A stretch of DNA of 64,000 nucleotides. Source: JAABRU01 sp050180235 (GTDB lineage: Bacteria > Desulfobacterota > Desulfobacteria > Desulfobacterales > Desulfococcaceae). The translations under genes and the position numbers were made by a program. Position 1 is the stretch's first letter, and each line of letters starts with the position of its first letter. The notes under the pieces were generated by a model that searched no databases, was not told the origin of the DNA, and was given only the letters and a program-made list of their open reading frames with translations. Below, piece after piece: positions 9,143 to 17,056 of the stretch. The stretch spans positions 1 through 64,000 of the forward strand of contig JBFXEJ010000005.1 of NCBI GenBank assembly GCA_050180235.1, read 5' to 3'.

Positions 9143-9278
9143 GGCGATTTCCATGAAAAAATGTACCATCATTGCAGGGTGGGCACGGCTTTTTGTGCCC
9201 GCCGTTTCAGCAGGACGGCGGGCACAAAAAGCCGTGCCCGCCCTACTAAAAACGGTATAATCATTAATGGAAATCACC
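9143..9278. repeat. Family IV repeat (136 bp), strong palindrome
   Basis: Ends GGCGATTTCCAT and ATGGAAATCACC, inner arms GGGCACGGCTTTTTGTGCCC and its complement around a loop TTTCAGCAGGA. A second copy of identical length is at 31076-31211 in opposite orientation. It follows the family III copy by 3 bases. Confidence 0.8.
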
Positions 9279-9428
9279 TAAGATGTTTCACCCAGCTCAG
9301 GGTCTGTAACAGTTTATTTTGATACAGGCCCTTAGCGGACACTGATCCACCGCGGCGGACTGAAACCCTGACAGTGGAAGAATTTGTGAAACTGAGCCGC
9401 TGTCCGTGACAGCATTGCGATGCAGTTT

Positions 9429-10349
9429 TTATAAAAAAAGTTCCGTGCTGATATACCGTTCGCCTGTACTGGCCAGAATCACCACAATACATTTTCCTTT
9501 GGACTCCGGCCTTTTTGCCACTTTCAGAGCGGCCGCTACTGTGGCACCTGATGAAATGCCGCATAGAATACCTTCTGTTTTCGCCAGTTTCCGGGCTGTT
9601 TCAAAAGCCTCTCCATTGCCCACCTGCACCACTTCATCAATCACAGTCTGATCCAGCACCTCCGGAATAAAACCCGCACCAATGCCCTGAATCTTGTGGG
9701 GGCCGGGTTTTCCGCCGGAAAGAACAGGAGAATCTTCCGGCTCCACGGCAACAGCCCGGAATCCGGGTTTGCGTGATTTGATGACCTGGGAAACCCCGGT
9801 AATGGTTCCACCGGTTCCCACACCTGCCACAAATATATCTACCCGTCCGTCCGTATCCCGCCAGATTTCCTCGGCAGTGGTTTCCCGGTGAATCCTCGGA
9901 TTGGCCGGATTTCTGAACTGATCCGGCATGAATGACTTGGGGTTTTCCGCGACAAGCCGTTCCGCAACTGCAATGGCTCCTTTCATGCCTTCGGCTCCGG
10001 GCGTCAGCACCAGTTCCGCGCCCAGATGTTTGAGAAGTTTGCGCCGTTCCGCACTCATGCTTTCAGGCATGGTCAGACAGAGCCGGTAGCCTCTGACCGC
10101 GCAGATAAAAGCCAGGGCAATGCCGGTATTGCCGCTGGTGGATTCCACGATCAGGGTATCAGGCCCGATCCGTCCCTCTGTCTCAGCCGTGTCAATCATG
10201 GCTTTGGCAGTCCGATCCTTAATACTCCCCAGAGGATTGAAAAATTCAAGTTTTGCGAAAATATCCGCATCCACATCTTCTGCAATCCGGTTCAGACGGA
10301 CCAGGGGCGTAGAACCTACAGTATCTTTGACAGTTGCATATATTTTCAT
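9429..10349 (-). CDS. cysK: Cysteine synthase A (O-acetylserine sulfhydrylase)
   Basis: A 306-residue PLP enzyme that makes cysteine from O-acetylserine and sulfide in the cytoplasm. Family features: VGSTPLVRLN at the N-terminus, PLP-lysine motif GSIKDRTA (K about 44), the substrate loop STSGNTGIALA, the phosphate-binding GVGTGGTITG, GIGAGFIPE, and C-terminal GISSGATVAAAL plus STGERYISTELF. Length is normal for CysK. It is transcribed toward the rsmA remnant; a family II element (10372-10517) lies just upstream of its start, so its promoter has been displaced or lies within 25 bases of the start. No neighbouring cysE is seen. Confidence 0.95.
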   Translation of the reverse strand: MKIYATVKDTVGSTPLVRLNRIAEDVDADIFAKLEFFNPLGSIKDRTAKAMIDTAETEGRIGPDTLIVESTSGNTGIALAFICAVRGYRLCLTMPESMSAERRKLLKHLGAELVLTPGAEGMKGAIAVAERLVAENPKSFMPDQFRNPANPRIHRETTAEEIWRDTDGRVDIFVAGVGTGGTITGVSQVIKSRKPGFRAVAVEPEDSPVLSGGKPGPHKIQGIGAGFIPEVLDQTVIDEVVQVGNGEAFETARKLAKTEGILCGISSGATVAAALKVAKRPESKGKCIVVILASTGERYISTELFL

Positions 10350-10371
10350 GGCAGTATCCTTAAAAATGTTT

Positions 10372-10517
10372 GGTAGTGGGTCAAATCCGTTGATAAGGTC
10401 TCCCCTCCCTTGAGGGAGGGGTCAGGGGAGGGTGAAAACATCACTGATTATCCCCCTCCCCTGACCCCTCCCACCAGGGGAGGGGAATTTTTGGATCAAC
10501 AGATTTGCACCACTACC
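10372..10517. mobile_element. MITE-like element, family II copy 1 (146 bp)
   Basis: Inverted ends GGTAGTGGGTCAAATC / GATTTGCACCACTACC with inner C/G-rich palindromes. Perfect 8 bp target duplication AAATGTTT at 10364-10371 and 10518-10525. Non-coding. Upstream of cysK. Confidence 0.85.
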
Positions 10518-10654
10518 AAATGTTTAATGTTTAATTTTAAATGTTTAATGATTACAAAAAATCAGAAAACAGGCAGATCCGGCCTGTCAGATTTTCCGTC
10601 CGGAACTCCTCTGCCCTTAAGGTAATGGCACTGAATCTTCCCACTATCGGTCTC

Positions 10655-10796
10655 ATACCAATTCTCCATCTATTTGATACAATACTGTCAGTTTTTACGG
10701 GGTTCAGCGTGCGTGTGCAAAAAACCGCTCCGCTTAATTTTTGCACTCCTCCGGATTTGCATTCTGTATTGTACAGAATCAATGGCGAATCGGTAT
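10655..10796. repeat. Family V repeat (142 bp)
   Basis: Ends ATACCAATTCTCCAT and AATGGCGAATCGGTAT. The core AAAAAACCGCTCCGCTTAAT is the reverse complement of the core at 31272-31413, which has identical length. Confidence 0.75.
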
Positions 10797-10953
10797 CACA
10801 CATCCGGAGAGTCAGGGAACGGGCAGGCGTTTTCCGGTTCATTCAAAATAATATCCCGGAAGGAAAAAAACAATATTTTCTTTTCTGTCCGAAACAGACC
10901 GGATATTTCCCCCATACTCAGACTGAAAAAATATATTTTATTTTAATTTCTGC

Positions 10954-10982
10954 TTGACATTTATTTTAAGTACGTCTAAAAT
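10954..10982 (+). promoter_or_regulatory. Sigma-70 promoter for the glutamate synthase gene
   Basis: TTGACA (10954-10959), exactly 17 bases, TAAAAT (10977-10982). Transcription would start near 10989, giving a 5' leader of about 175 bases that holds the hairpins at 11026-11127. Confidence 0.75.
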
Positions 10983-11025
10983 TTAATCCATTATTTTTAA
11001 GGAACAATGTCTGTTTCCTGACAGA

Positions 11026-11127
11026 TTTCGCACAAAGGCGTGCGGAATACCATATTTTTTTAAGCAGGCTTAATGAGACAAAGGCGTCTGGTTCCCCGGA
11101 GATGGGGGCGGATGCCTTTTTGTTTTT
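11026..11127 (+). promoter_or_regulatory. Dual-hexaloop leader with overlapping terminator: putative ANTAR-protein antitermination target
   Basis: Hairpin P1 (11026-11047): stem TTTCGCAC / GTGCGGAA with six-base loop AAAGGC. Hairpin P2 (11076-11089): stem AGAC / GTCT with the same loop AAAGGC. Both loops have A at position 1 and G at position 4, as known for RNA targets of ANTAR-domain antiterminators (NasR, EutV, Geobacter GnfR). The P2 loop and 3' arm also form the 5' arm of an intrinsic terminator (11080-11127: AAAGGCGTCTG pairing with CGGATGCCTTT, then TTGTTTTT), so P2 and the terminator exclude each other. The ANTAR protein is not in the window. Confidence 0.8.
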
Positions 11128-11164
11128 ATAAAACAGCAATCATCACAAAAGGAGAAAACAAACC

Positions 11165-12817
11165 ATGCGTTTTTCAAAAAACAATGATGTTCTGGGAACT
11201 GCAAACAGAGGAAATCCCACTGAAGCCAGTCTGTGCACACTTTGCCGCGCGGACTGTGAGGGAAAATGTGAAACCTGGATGTCCAGTCTGGTGGGCCGGA
11301 AACTGCTCTATCCGAGAAGTTTCGGCATAGTCACTGCCGGTGCAAACAACACCACACATGTAGGCGTTTCCTACAACTCTCTCCGTATTCAGGGCTATGC
11401 CTATGGCGCACACGGCCTGAGCGAAGGCATGAGCAATGATCCGGATGACTGCATCTTCCCCAGAGTCAGTCTGGAAACCGAATTTGGAAAAGCAGTGAAA
11501 ACCAAAATCCGTATGCCACTGATGACCGGCGCACTGGGTTCCACCTTTGTGGCTGAGAAATACTGGGATTCCTTTGCCATCGGCGGCGCACTGGTGGGTA
11601 TTCCCGTAGTCATAGGCGAGAACGTGGTGGGCGTGGATCGGAAATCGGAAATCTCTCCCGGTGATGTGCGCAAGGGCAAGATCAAAGGAGCTCCTGAACT
11701 GGATCGCCGTATCAACGGTTATCTCCGGTATTTTGACGGTCACGGAGCCATTATTGTGCAGTTGAATGTGGAAGATGCGCGCAACGGTGTGGCCGAATAT
11801 GTGGCCGAAAAATACGGTGACAAGTGCATTATTGAACTGAAATGGGGGCAGGGCGCAAAAAATATCGGCGGTGAAATTCAGGTGACAAGTCTGGATTATG
11901 CGCTGTTTTTGAAAAACAGGGGATATATTGTGGATCCCGATCCTTCCCTGCCGGAAGTGAAGGAAGCATTTGAAAACGGGTCCATCAAATCCTTTGCCCG
12001 TCACAGCCGCCTGGGCGGAACCAATATGGATACCGTGGATCAGGTGCGCCGGGATTTCATGGGCACCGTGGAATATCTGCGCAGCATAGGTTTCAGCCGT
12101 GTCACCCTGAAAACCGGTTCCTACGGCATGGAAGAACTGGCTATGGCCATCAAATTCGCGACCGATGCCAAACTGGATCTGCTGACCATTGACGGCTCCG
12201 GCGGAGGAACCGGCATGAGTCCCTGGAACATGATGCAGAGCTGGGGGGTTCCGTCCATCATTCTTCATTCCAAAGCCTATGAATACGCCAATCTGCTGGC
12301 TGCCAGAGGTCTGGACGTTGTGGATATGTCTTTTGCAGGCGGTTTTGCACTGGAGGATCATCTCTTCAAGGCACTGGCCCTGGGTGCTCCTTTCACCAAA
12401 CTGATCTGCATGGGCCGCGGCATAATGATTCCCGGTTTTGTGGGTTCCAATATTGAAGGCGCACTGTTCCCCGAAAGACGGGCCGCAGTCAACGGTCACT
12501 GGTCCGAACTGCCCAAGACAGTACGGCAGGTAGGCAGTACAGCCAAAGAAATCTTTGCATCCTATTTTGATGTGGAGAAAAAGGTGGGCAGGGATGAAAT
12601 GAAAAACATTCCTTACGGAGCCATTGCCTTCTACACACTGGCCGACAAACTGGCCTGCGGTCTCCAGCAGTTGATGGCCGGTGCACGGAAATTCAAAATG
12701 AGCCAGCTTTCCCGTGCCGAACTTTTCTCCGGGAACCGGGAAACCGCCAGAGAAACCGGCATTCCCCACTGTGCGGATGTGAACGACGAAAGTGCCAAGA
12801 AGATTCTCAAGTCATAG
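11165..12817 (+). CDS. FMN-binding glutamate synthase domain protein
   Basis: A 550-residue protein matching the central/FMN (GltB2-type) domain of glutamate synthase. This domain forms glutamate from 2-oxoglutarate and ammonia delivered from glutamine; the amidotransferase and the NAD(P)H-dependent small subunit are separate proteins and are not in the window. Features: an N-terminal Cys motif CTLCRADCEGKC that may bind a cluster or metal, PLMTGALGST, ELKWGQGAKNIGGEI, TIDGSGGGTGMSP and the flavin-phosphate region GRGIMIPGFVGSNIEGAL. The start has AAAGGAG 9 bases upstream. Expression is probably set by the leader hairpins just upstream, linking it to nitrogen status. The final codons are partly duplicated in the downstream spacer. 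Confidence 0.88.
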   Translation: MRFSKNNDVLGTANRGNPTEASLCTLCRADCEGKCETWMSSLVGRKLLYPRSFGIVTAGANNTTHVGVSYNSLRIQGYAYGAHGLSEGMSNDPDDCIFPRVSLETEFGKAVKTKIRMPLMTGALGSTFVAEKYWDSFAIGGALVGIPVVIGENVVGVDRKSEISPGDVRKGKIKGAPELDRRINGYLRYFDGHGAIIVQLNVEDARNGVAEYVAEKYGDKCIIELKWGQGAKNIGGEIQVTSLDYALFLKNRGYIVDPDPSLPEVKEAFENGSIKSFARHSRLGGTNMDTVDQVRRDFMGTVEYLRSIGFSRVTLKTGSYGMEELAMAIKFATDAKLDLLTIDGSGGGTGMSPWNMMQSWGVPSIILHSKAYEYANLLAARGLDVVDMSFAGGFALEDHLFKALALGAPFTKLICMGRGIMIPGFVGSNIEGALFPERRAAVNGHWSELPKTVRQVGSTAKEIFASYFDVEKKVGRDEMKNIPYGAIAFYTLADKLACGLQQLMAGARKFKMSQLSRAELFSGNRETARETGIPHCADVNDESAKKILKS

Positions 12818-12821
12818 TCAG

Positions 12822-12879
12822 ATTTTCTCCGGCAGCCGGGAAACTGCCGGAGAAACCGGCATTTCCCGCTGTGCTGATT
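12822..12879 (+). repeat. Imperfect duplicate of the glutamate synthase 3' end
   Basis: This spacer segment repeats 12722-12780 of the gene: both read TTTTCTCCGG...CCGGGAAAC...AGAAACCGGCATT...CACTGTGC or a close variant. Roughly 58 bases with scattered mismatches, about 100 bases apart, suggesting an old tandem duplication. Confidence 0.7.
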
Positions 12880-13015
12880 TAAACAGCGGGAAAGTATCAC
12901 AGGCTTCCAGCTTGTGCCTGTGAACAGAAATGGGGCATTTAGCCTGAATAATTCATAAACCGCAAAGTGCGCAAAGGAAAACCGGAAATCACCTTATTTT
13001 CAGAAATCACCTCAG
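12880..13015. repeat. Degenerate family III repeats
   Basis: AGGCTTCCAGCTTGTGCCTGTG followed by two AAATCACC ends (near 12987 and 13010). Interrupted by a CGCAAAGTGCGCAAAGG stretch. Confidence 0.5.
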
Positions 13016-13750
13016 GTCATAATTATAGATGGCATGTTCACGGAGTTGGCAGCAGCACAGCCTGCTGAAAACTGTCTGAACTTTGATTTCAGCGATTATG
13101 GATGACCGTATGCAGACTTCCGAAGTTTTCCAGACCTTGGAAGTCTGAATGCCCTGCCAGATATATTTCTCTGCATATTATTCGCCGTGGGCGCGGCATT
13201 CTGCCGCCCCGGAAACGGCAGGATGCCGTTTCTGCGATGTCCGGAAATCGCCTAGTGCATAACCAATTTGAATTTTATATATTCCCCTCCTGAGAGGGGC
13301 AGGGGTGTGTCCGGAATCGCACACACGCAGCAACACACCCATGCCCCTCTCAAGAGGGTAATGAGAACTTAACAGCCCTGCCTCTAAAGAGGGGTTTTGT
13401 CCCGAAAAATTTGGAGAAATTAACAGCCCCACTTTAAAAAAGTGGGGAAACAGACTTTTCAGACACGCTTTAACATGAATCAAAAATATATTTTCTTCTT
13501 ATACAGGCATTATTTATATTTAAATTCTCATAATTTGGGGTTTGGAAGGGGTTCAGAGACAGATATGGTACATAAGCCCTCAAAAATTTTCTTTACAAAG
13601 GAAAATATGCCTGCCGGAAAATTTTTTTATCTTTATATTTCCGGGGTCCGCTTTTCCTGTATTTGGAATCAACTATCTGTATTATATAAAAAATGATATT
13701 TTCAAAATGTTTTTCCCATGCTTTTCCCGGCTGTGCCAGACAGAAAAAAC
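13016..13750. other. Non-coding stretch with palindromes, no gene seen
   Basis: Contains a hairpin at about 13110-13148 (CAGACTTCCGAAG...GGAAGTCTG), a GGCGCGGCATTCTGCCGCC palindrome near 13189, and a larger inverted repeat at 13283-13362 (CCCCTCCTGAGAGGGG...CCCCTCTCAAGAGGG around ACACACCC arms) that resembles the one at 15278. From about 13440 the DNA is AT-rich and featureless. Confidence 0.5.
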
Positions 13751-13780
13751 TTGACAGGATTACCCTGCATTGATTATTAA
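13751..13780 (+). promoter_or_regulatory. Promoter candidate for the first porin gene
   Basis: TTGACA (13751-13756), 18 bases, TATTAA (13775-13780), about 140 bases before the start at 13919. The -10 match is moderate. Confidence 0.5.
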
Positions 13781-13918
13781 GACAAGCGGACTTACTATGT
13801 TAATGAGAAAATTCAAAGGAGGTGAGAAGGGAAAAAACACAGCTTTTTGGGAAAATTATCAGGTGAGAGAAAATTATTAGGACTAATTTTAATCAGATAC
13901 CTTAAGGAGGAAATGAAG

Positions 13919-15196
13919 ATGAAAAAGTTGGGTTTGATGGCTTTGGCAGCAGTGCTGGTGGTGGCCTTTACCGTTCCGGCATGGGCAATGGAAAGTCAGT
14001 TCGGCGGTTACTGGCGGACACGTATGTGGATGCAGGAGAATTTTACCGGCGAAGATGAAACCGAAGCAGAAGATCTTATGGCTGTGGATACCAGAACCCG
14101 TCTGTATTATACGGCTGTTTTCCATGAAAACCTCAAATTCGTGAACAAATTCGAGTTTGACGCTGCCTGGGGTACTGAACCTCTGGGAGATATCGGCGCT
14201 GACGGAAAAGAGTTTGAGATTAAAAACTCCTATGCAGATTTCAACATGGGGCCTGTAAATGCAAAAGTCGGTATTCAGGGTGCCAAACTGGCCAGAGGTT
14301 TCCTGTTTGACGATGATTTCTCAGGTGCTGTGGTCTCCTTCAACGGGCCCGGATTTTCCATTCCTTTGATTTGGATGAAGGCATGGGAAGGCGGTCCTGG
14401 CAAAGATGCCAATGATTATGATGTGGATTATTATGGAATTGCTCCTGTTTTCAATATTGGAGATAACATTAAAATCAGTCCTTACGGATTGTATGCCTAT
14501 TCAGACAATGCCAGCGGATGGAAGCAGGTTCCTGCGCTTTCAACTGTTGAAGAGTTGAATATGTGGTTTGCCGGTGTGGATGTTGATGTAAAGTTTGACA
14601 TGTTCTCCGCCTGGGCCACCGGTATTTATCAGGGTGGAGATGCGACCGTACTGGGTGCCGATGATATCACCCGTGATTTTGCCGGTTTTCTGGCAGCAGC
14701 CGGTTTTGATATGAATATGACCTGGGGCGGTCTGCATGGCCAGTTCTTCTATGCCACCGGTCAGGATCCTGAAGAAGAAGACTTTGAAAGATTCTGGGTT
14801 CCCAAAGGTCAGTCCTACTACTGGTCTGAAATCATGGGCTACGGCATTTTTGGCGATACCTCATATGCGAATGTGTCCAATAATGCCTGTTACGACCAGA
14901 TCAGCAATATCATGGCCGGAAATTTTGGTGTTACTGTAAAACCGATGGGTAATGATGTGCTGAAAATCACATTGGATGGCTGGTATGCCGCACTGGCTGA
15001 GGATATTACTGTAAACGGCAGTGACGAGAATTATCTGGGTACTGAAATTGACCTGATTATCACCTATCAACTGACCAAAGGGCTGAATCTGGACATCGTG
15101 GGTGCTTACCTGATCGCAGGCGAAGCTACCACTATGGATCATCCTGATGAGGCTGATCCCTACGAAGTTGGTACACGTCTGTCTCTGAGCTTCTAA
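13919..15196 (+). CDS. Outer-membrane beta-barrel porin, paralog A
   Basis: A 425-residue exported protein. The signal peptide MKKLGLMALAAVLVVAF...AWA precedes the mature start at MESQFGGYWRTR. The rest alternates hydrophobic and polar residues with many aromatic girdle residues and ends in LSLSF, with the C-terminal Phe typical of outer-membrane barrels. It shares long blocks with the neighbour at 15404 (DTRTRLYYTAVFHENLKFVN, GKDANDYDVDY, KGQSYYW), so the pair is a tandem duplication. Likely role is diffusion of small solutes; the substrate is unknown. The start with AAGGAGG 8-9 bases upstream is chosen; an ATG two codons earlier is too close to it. A strong terminator follows at 15224. Confidence 0.88.
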   Translation: MKKLGLMALAAVLVVAFTVPAWAMESQFGGYWRTRMWMQENFTGEDETEAEDLMAVDTRTRLYYTAVFHENLKFVNKFEFDAAWGTEPLGDIGADGKEFEIKNSYADFNMGPVNAKVGIQGAKLARGFLFDDDFSGAVVSFNGPGFSIPLIWMKAWEGGPGKDANDYDVDYYGIAPVFNIGDNIKISPYGLYAYSDNASGWKQVPALSTVEELNMWFAGVDVDVKFDMFSAWATGIYQGGDATVLGADDITRDFAGFLAAAGFDMNMTWGGLHGQFFYATGQDPEEEDFERFWVPKGQSYYWSEIMGYGIFGDTSYANVSNNACYDQISNIMAGNFGVTVKPMGNDVLKITLDGWYAALAEDITVNGSDENYLGTEIDLIITYQLTKGLNLDIVGAYLIAGEATTMDHPDEADPYEVGTRLSLSF

Positions 15197-15223
15197 TTTC
15201 TTTTTTACCATGATTTGATTTAT

Positions 15224-15259
15224 AAAACCGGAAGAGATTTTCTCTTCCGGTTTTTTTTA
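15224..15259 (+). terminator. Intrinsic terminator after porin A
   Basis: Stem AAAACCGGAAGAGA / TCTCTTCCGGTTTT, 3-base loop, followed by eight T. Strong. Confidence 0.9.
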
Positions 15260-15277
15260 TTAAGGTATGGTATTACA

Positions 15278-15366
15278 AAAAAATCCCCTCTTGAGAGGGG
15301 ATAAAGGGGTGTGTTTCAGGAGGGATTTTTACACACCCCCCTGCCCCCTCTCAAGAGGGGATTTTT
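15278..15366. repeat. C/G-rich inverted repeat between the porin genes
   Basis: Outer arms AAATCCCCTCTTGAGAGGGG and CCCCTCTCAAGAGGGGATTT enclose GGGGTGTGT / ACACACCCC. No clear target duplication seen. Related to the palindrome near 13283. Confidence 0.7.
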
Positions 15367-15403
15367 TATGCCGAATCCACTCACTTTTTAAGGAGAAGAA
15401 AAG

Positions 15404-16708
15404 ATGAAAAAACTGTTTTTATTTCTTATTGCCTTATCCTTTTGCCTTGTTTCAGCTCTGCCATCATTTGCTATGGAAAGCGAATTTGGCGGTTACTGGC
15501 GTACACGTTTTTATACCAACCAGAATTTTACCGGTGAAGACAAAAGCGAAGATCAGGATTTGAAACAGGCTGATACCCGTACCCGGCTTTATTATACGGC
15601 TGTTTTCCATGAAAACCTGAAATTTGTAAACCAGTTTGAGTTTGATGCAGTATGGGGTGATGATACACTTGGAGATATAGGAGCAGACGGAAAGGTTTTT
15701 GAAATCAAAAATTCCTATGCGGATTTCAATCTTGGTCCGGTAAATTTCACTGTCGGTATTCAGGGCCTTATTTTCGGCAGAAGTCTGCTTTTTGATGATG
15801 ATGCTTCCGGAGCGACTGTCACATACCGTTCAGACAGTATGGATATTCAGTTTTTCTGGTTCAAGGCATATGAAGGCGGGGCAGGAAAGGATGCCAATGA
15901 CTATGATGTGGATTACTGGGGATTCAACCCGGTTTTCAGATTTGGCGGTGCCTGGGAAATCAACCCCTTTTTCATGTACATCTATTCGGATGATGTCCGG
16001 AACTGGGAATCAGAGTTTCCTCCCACATTCGGTGACGCTGAAGAAGTGAATCTGTGGTATGCGGGCATGAACGCAGATGCAAATTTTGACATGGCTTCCT
16101 TCTGGCTCACCGGCATTTATCAGGGCGGTGAGATGTCTTTTTACACAACAGACCAAAATCAGGATTTCTCCGCATGGCTGGCAGCCGCGGGCGCAAGTGT
16201 GAATATTGGGGAAAAAGCCGATATTCACGGCCAGTTTTTTTATGCCACGGGTCAGGATGAAAATGAGGAAGACTGGCAGAAATTCTGGGTTCCTGCCGGA
16301 CAGTCCTATTACTGGGCGGAACTTATGGGCTATGGAATCATTGATTATGACTATTCCAACAACTCCCCCGGAGATCAGATTTCCAACATCATGGCAGCCA
16401 ATATCGGTGTCACCTTCAAACCGGTCAGCAATGTCTCCATCGCTCTGGATGTCTGGTATGCGGCACTTGCCGAAGATATTTATGTCCTCAACGGCGCACA
16501 GTACGGAAAAACTGATGCACCTGCCAACTCCAGTGAGGAAAACTACCTGGGTACGGAAGTTGACCTGGTTTTTTCTGTGGAACTGGTGCAGGGCCTGAAT
16601 CTGGATATTATCGGAGCATATCTCTTTGCCGGAGAAGCCACCACACTGGATTCCAAAAACGATGCCAACCCCTATGAAATCGGAACACAGTTGTCGCTGG
16701 AATTCTAA
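15404..16708 (+). CDS. Outer-membrane beta-barrel porin, paralog B
   Basis: A 434-residue paralog of the preceding protein. Signal peptide MKKLFLFLIALSFCLVSAL...FA, then MESEFGGYWRTRFYTNQNFT. Shared blocks run along the whole length and the C-terminus is LSLEF with the terminal Phe of barrel proteins. It differs mainly in surface-loop-like stretches, such as the insert LNGAQYGKTDAPANSS near the C-terminal end. The ATG follows AAGGAGAAG. Because a strong terminator and a palindrome separate it from paralog A, it probably has its own regulation. Function as a solute porin is inferred; the substrate is unknown. Confidence 0.88.
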   Translation: MKKLFLFLIALSFCLVSALPSFAMESEFGGYWRTRFYTNQNFTGEDKSEDQDLKQADTRTRLYYTAVFHENLKFVNQFEFDAVWGDDTLGDIGADGKVFEIKNSYADFNLGPVNFTVGIQGLIFGRSLLFDDDASGATVTYRSDSMDIQFFWFKAYEGGAGKDANDYDVDYWGFNPVFRFGGAWEINPFFMYIYSDDVRNWESEFPPTFGDAEEVNLWYAGMNADANFDMASFWLTGIYQGGEMSFYTTDQNQDFSAWLAAAGASVNIGEKADIHGQFFYATGQDENEEDWQKFWVPAGQSYYWAELMGYGIIDYDYSNNSPGDQISNIMAANIGVTFKPVSNVSIALDVWYAALAEDIYVLNGAQYGKTDAPANSSEENYLGTEVDLVFSVELVQGLNLDIIGAYLFAGEATTLDSKNDANPYEIGTQLSLEF

Positions 16709-16772
16709 ATATTGAACCAAACCCTAATGGTTTTCAAAACCCTTAGGGTTTTTGAGGGAAGAAATATTGTCC

Positions 16773-16812
16773 AAAGGCTGGAATGGCTAAACGCCATTTC
16801 CGGCCTTTTTTG
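16773..16812 (+). terminator. Terminator after porin B
   Basis: Stem AAAGGCTGGAATGG / CCATTTCCGGCCTTT with a short loop, followed by TTTTG. A second hairpin AACCCTAA / TTAGGGTT at 16721-16750 precedes it and resembles the family VI core. Confidence 0.7.
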
Positions 16813-16878
16813 TTTTAAATCATGTTCTGCGGATAAAACCTGTTGTCATACATTTCTGTTTCTGATAAACAAAATTTT

Positions 16879-17010
16879 CTGCCACAAAGACACAAAGACG
16901 CAAAGGTATCACAAAGCCTGATGTGCAATTTTTTTTCAGATTTCATATAATCACACACTGCAAAAGATTGAACCTTTGTGAAACTTTGCGCCTTCGTGTC
17001 TTAGTGGCAG
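16879..17010. repeat. CTGCCAC...GTGGCAG inverted repeat
   Basis: Arms CTGCCACAAAGACACAAAGACG and CGTGTCTTAGTGGCAG with CGCAAAGG / CCTTTGTG inside. Non-coding; directly upstream of murA. Similar GCAAAG strings occur at 12960 and 44265. Confidence 0.6.
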
Positions 17011-17056
17011 ACTGGCACTTGAACCTATAAACGAAACATTTATCATAAAAAAACAA

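Larger units (their letters stand above)
8920..9406 (+). pseudogene. rsmA (ksgA) 3'-end remnant split by repeats
   Basis: Two pieces match the 3' end of the intact rsmA at 33423-34286. Piece one (8920-8978) encodes RKTLRNALTGSELHIHPDTA, against RKTMRNALAGSELHIHPDTA in the intact gene. Piece two (about 9336-9406) encodes DTDPPRRTETLTVEEFVKLS and matches the intact IDPKQRAETLTVEEFVKLS. In the intact gene these pieces are about 20 bases apart; here about 360 bases of family III, IV and VI repeat DNA separate them. The family I element at 8772 sits at the left edge. The weakly similar TRKT codons just before that element (8757-8771) may be the continuing gene. It cannot make a functional methyltransferase. 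Confidence 0.8.

Noticed and set aside
11174..12769. Long open frame of 531 codons on the minus strand opposite glutamate synthase
   Set aside because: It mirrors the codon pattern of the plus-strand enzyme, is His/Gly/Cys-rich without any domain, and has no ribosome site.
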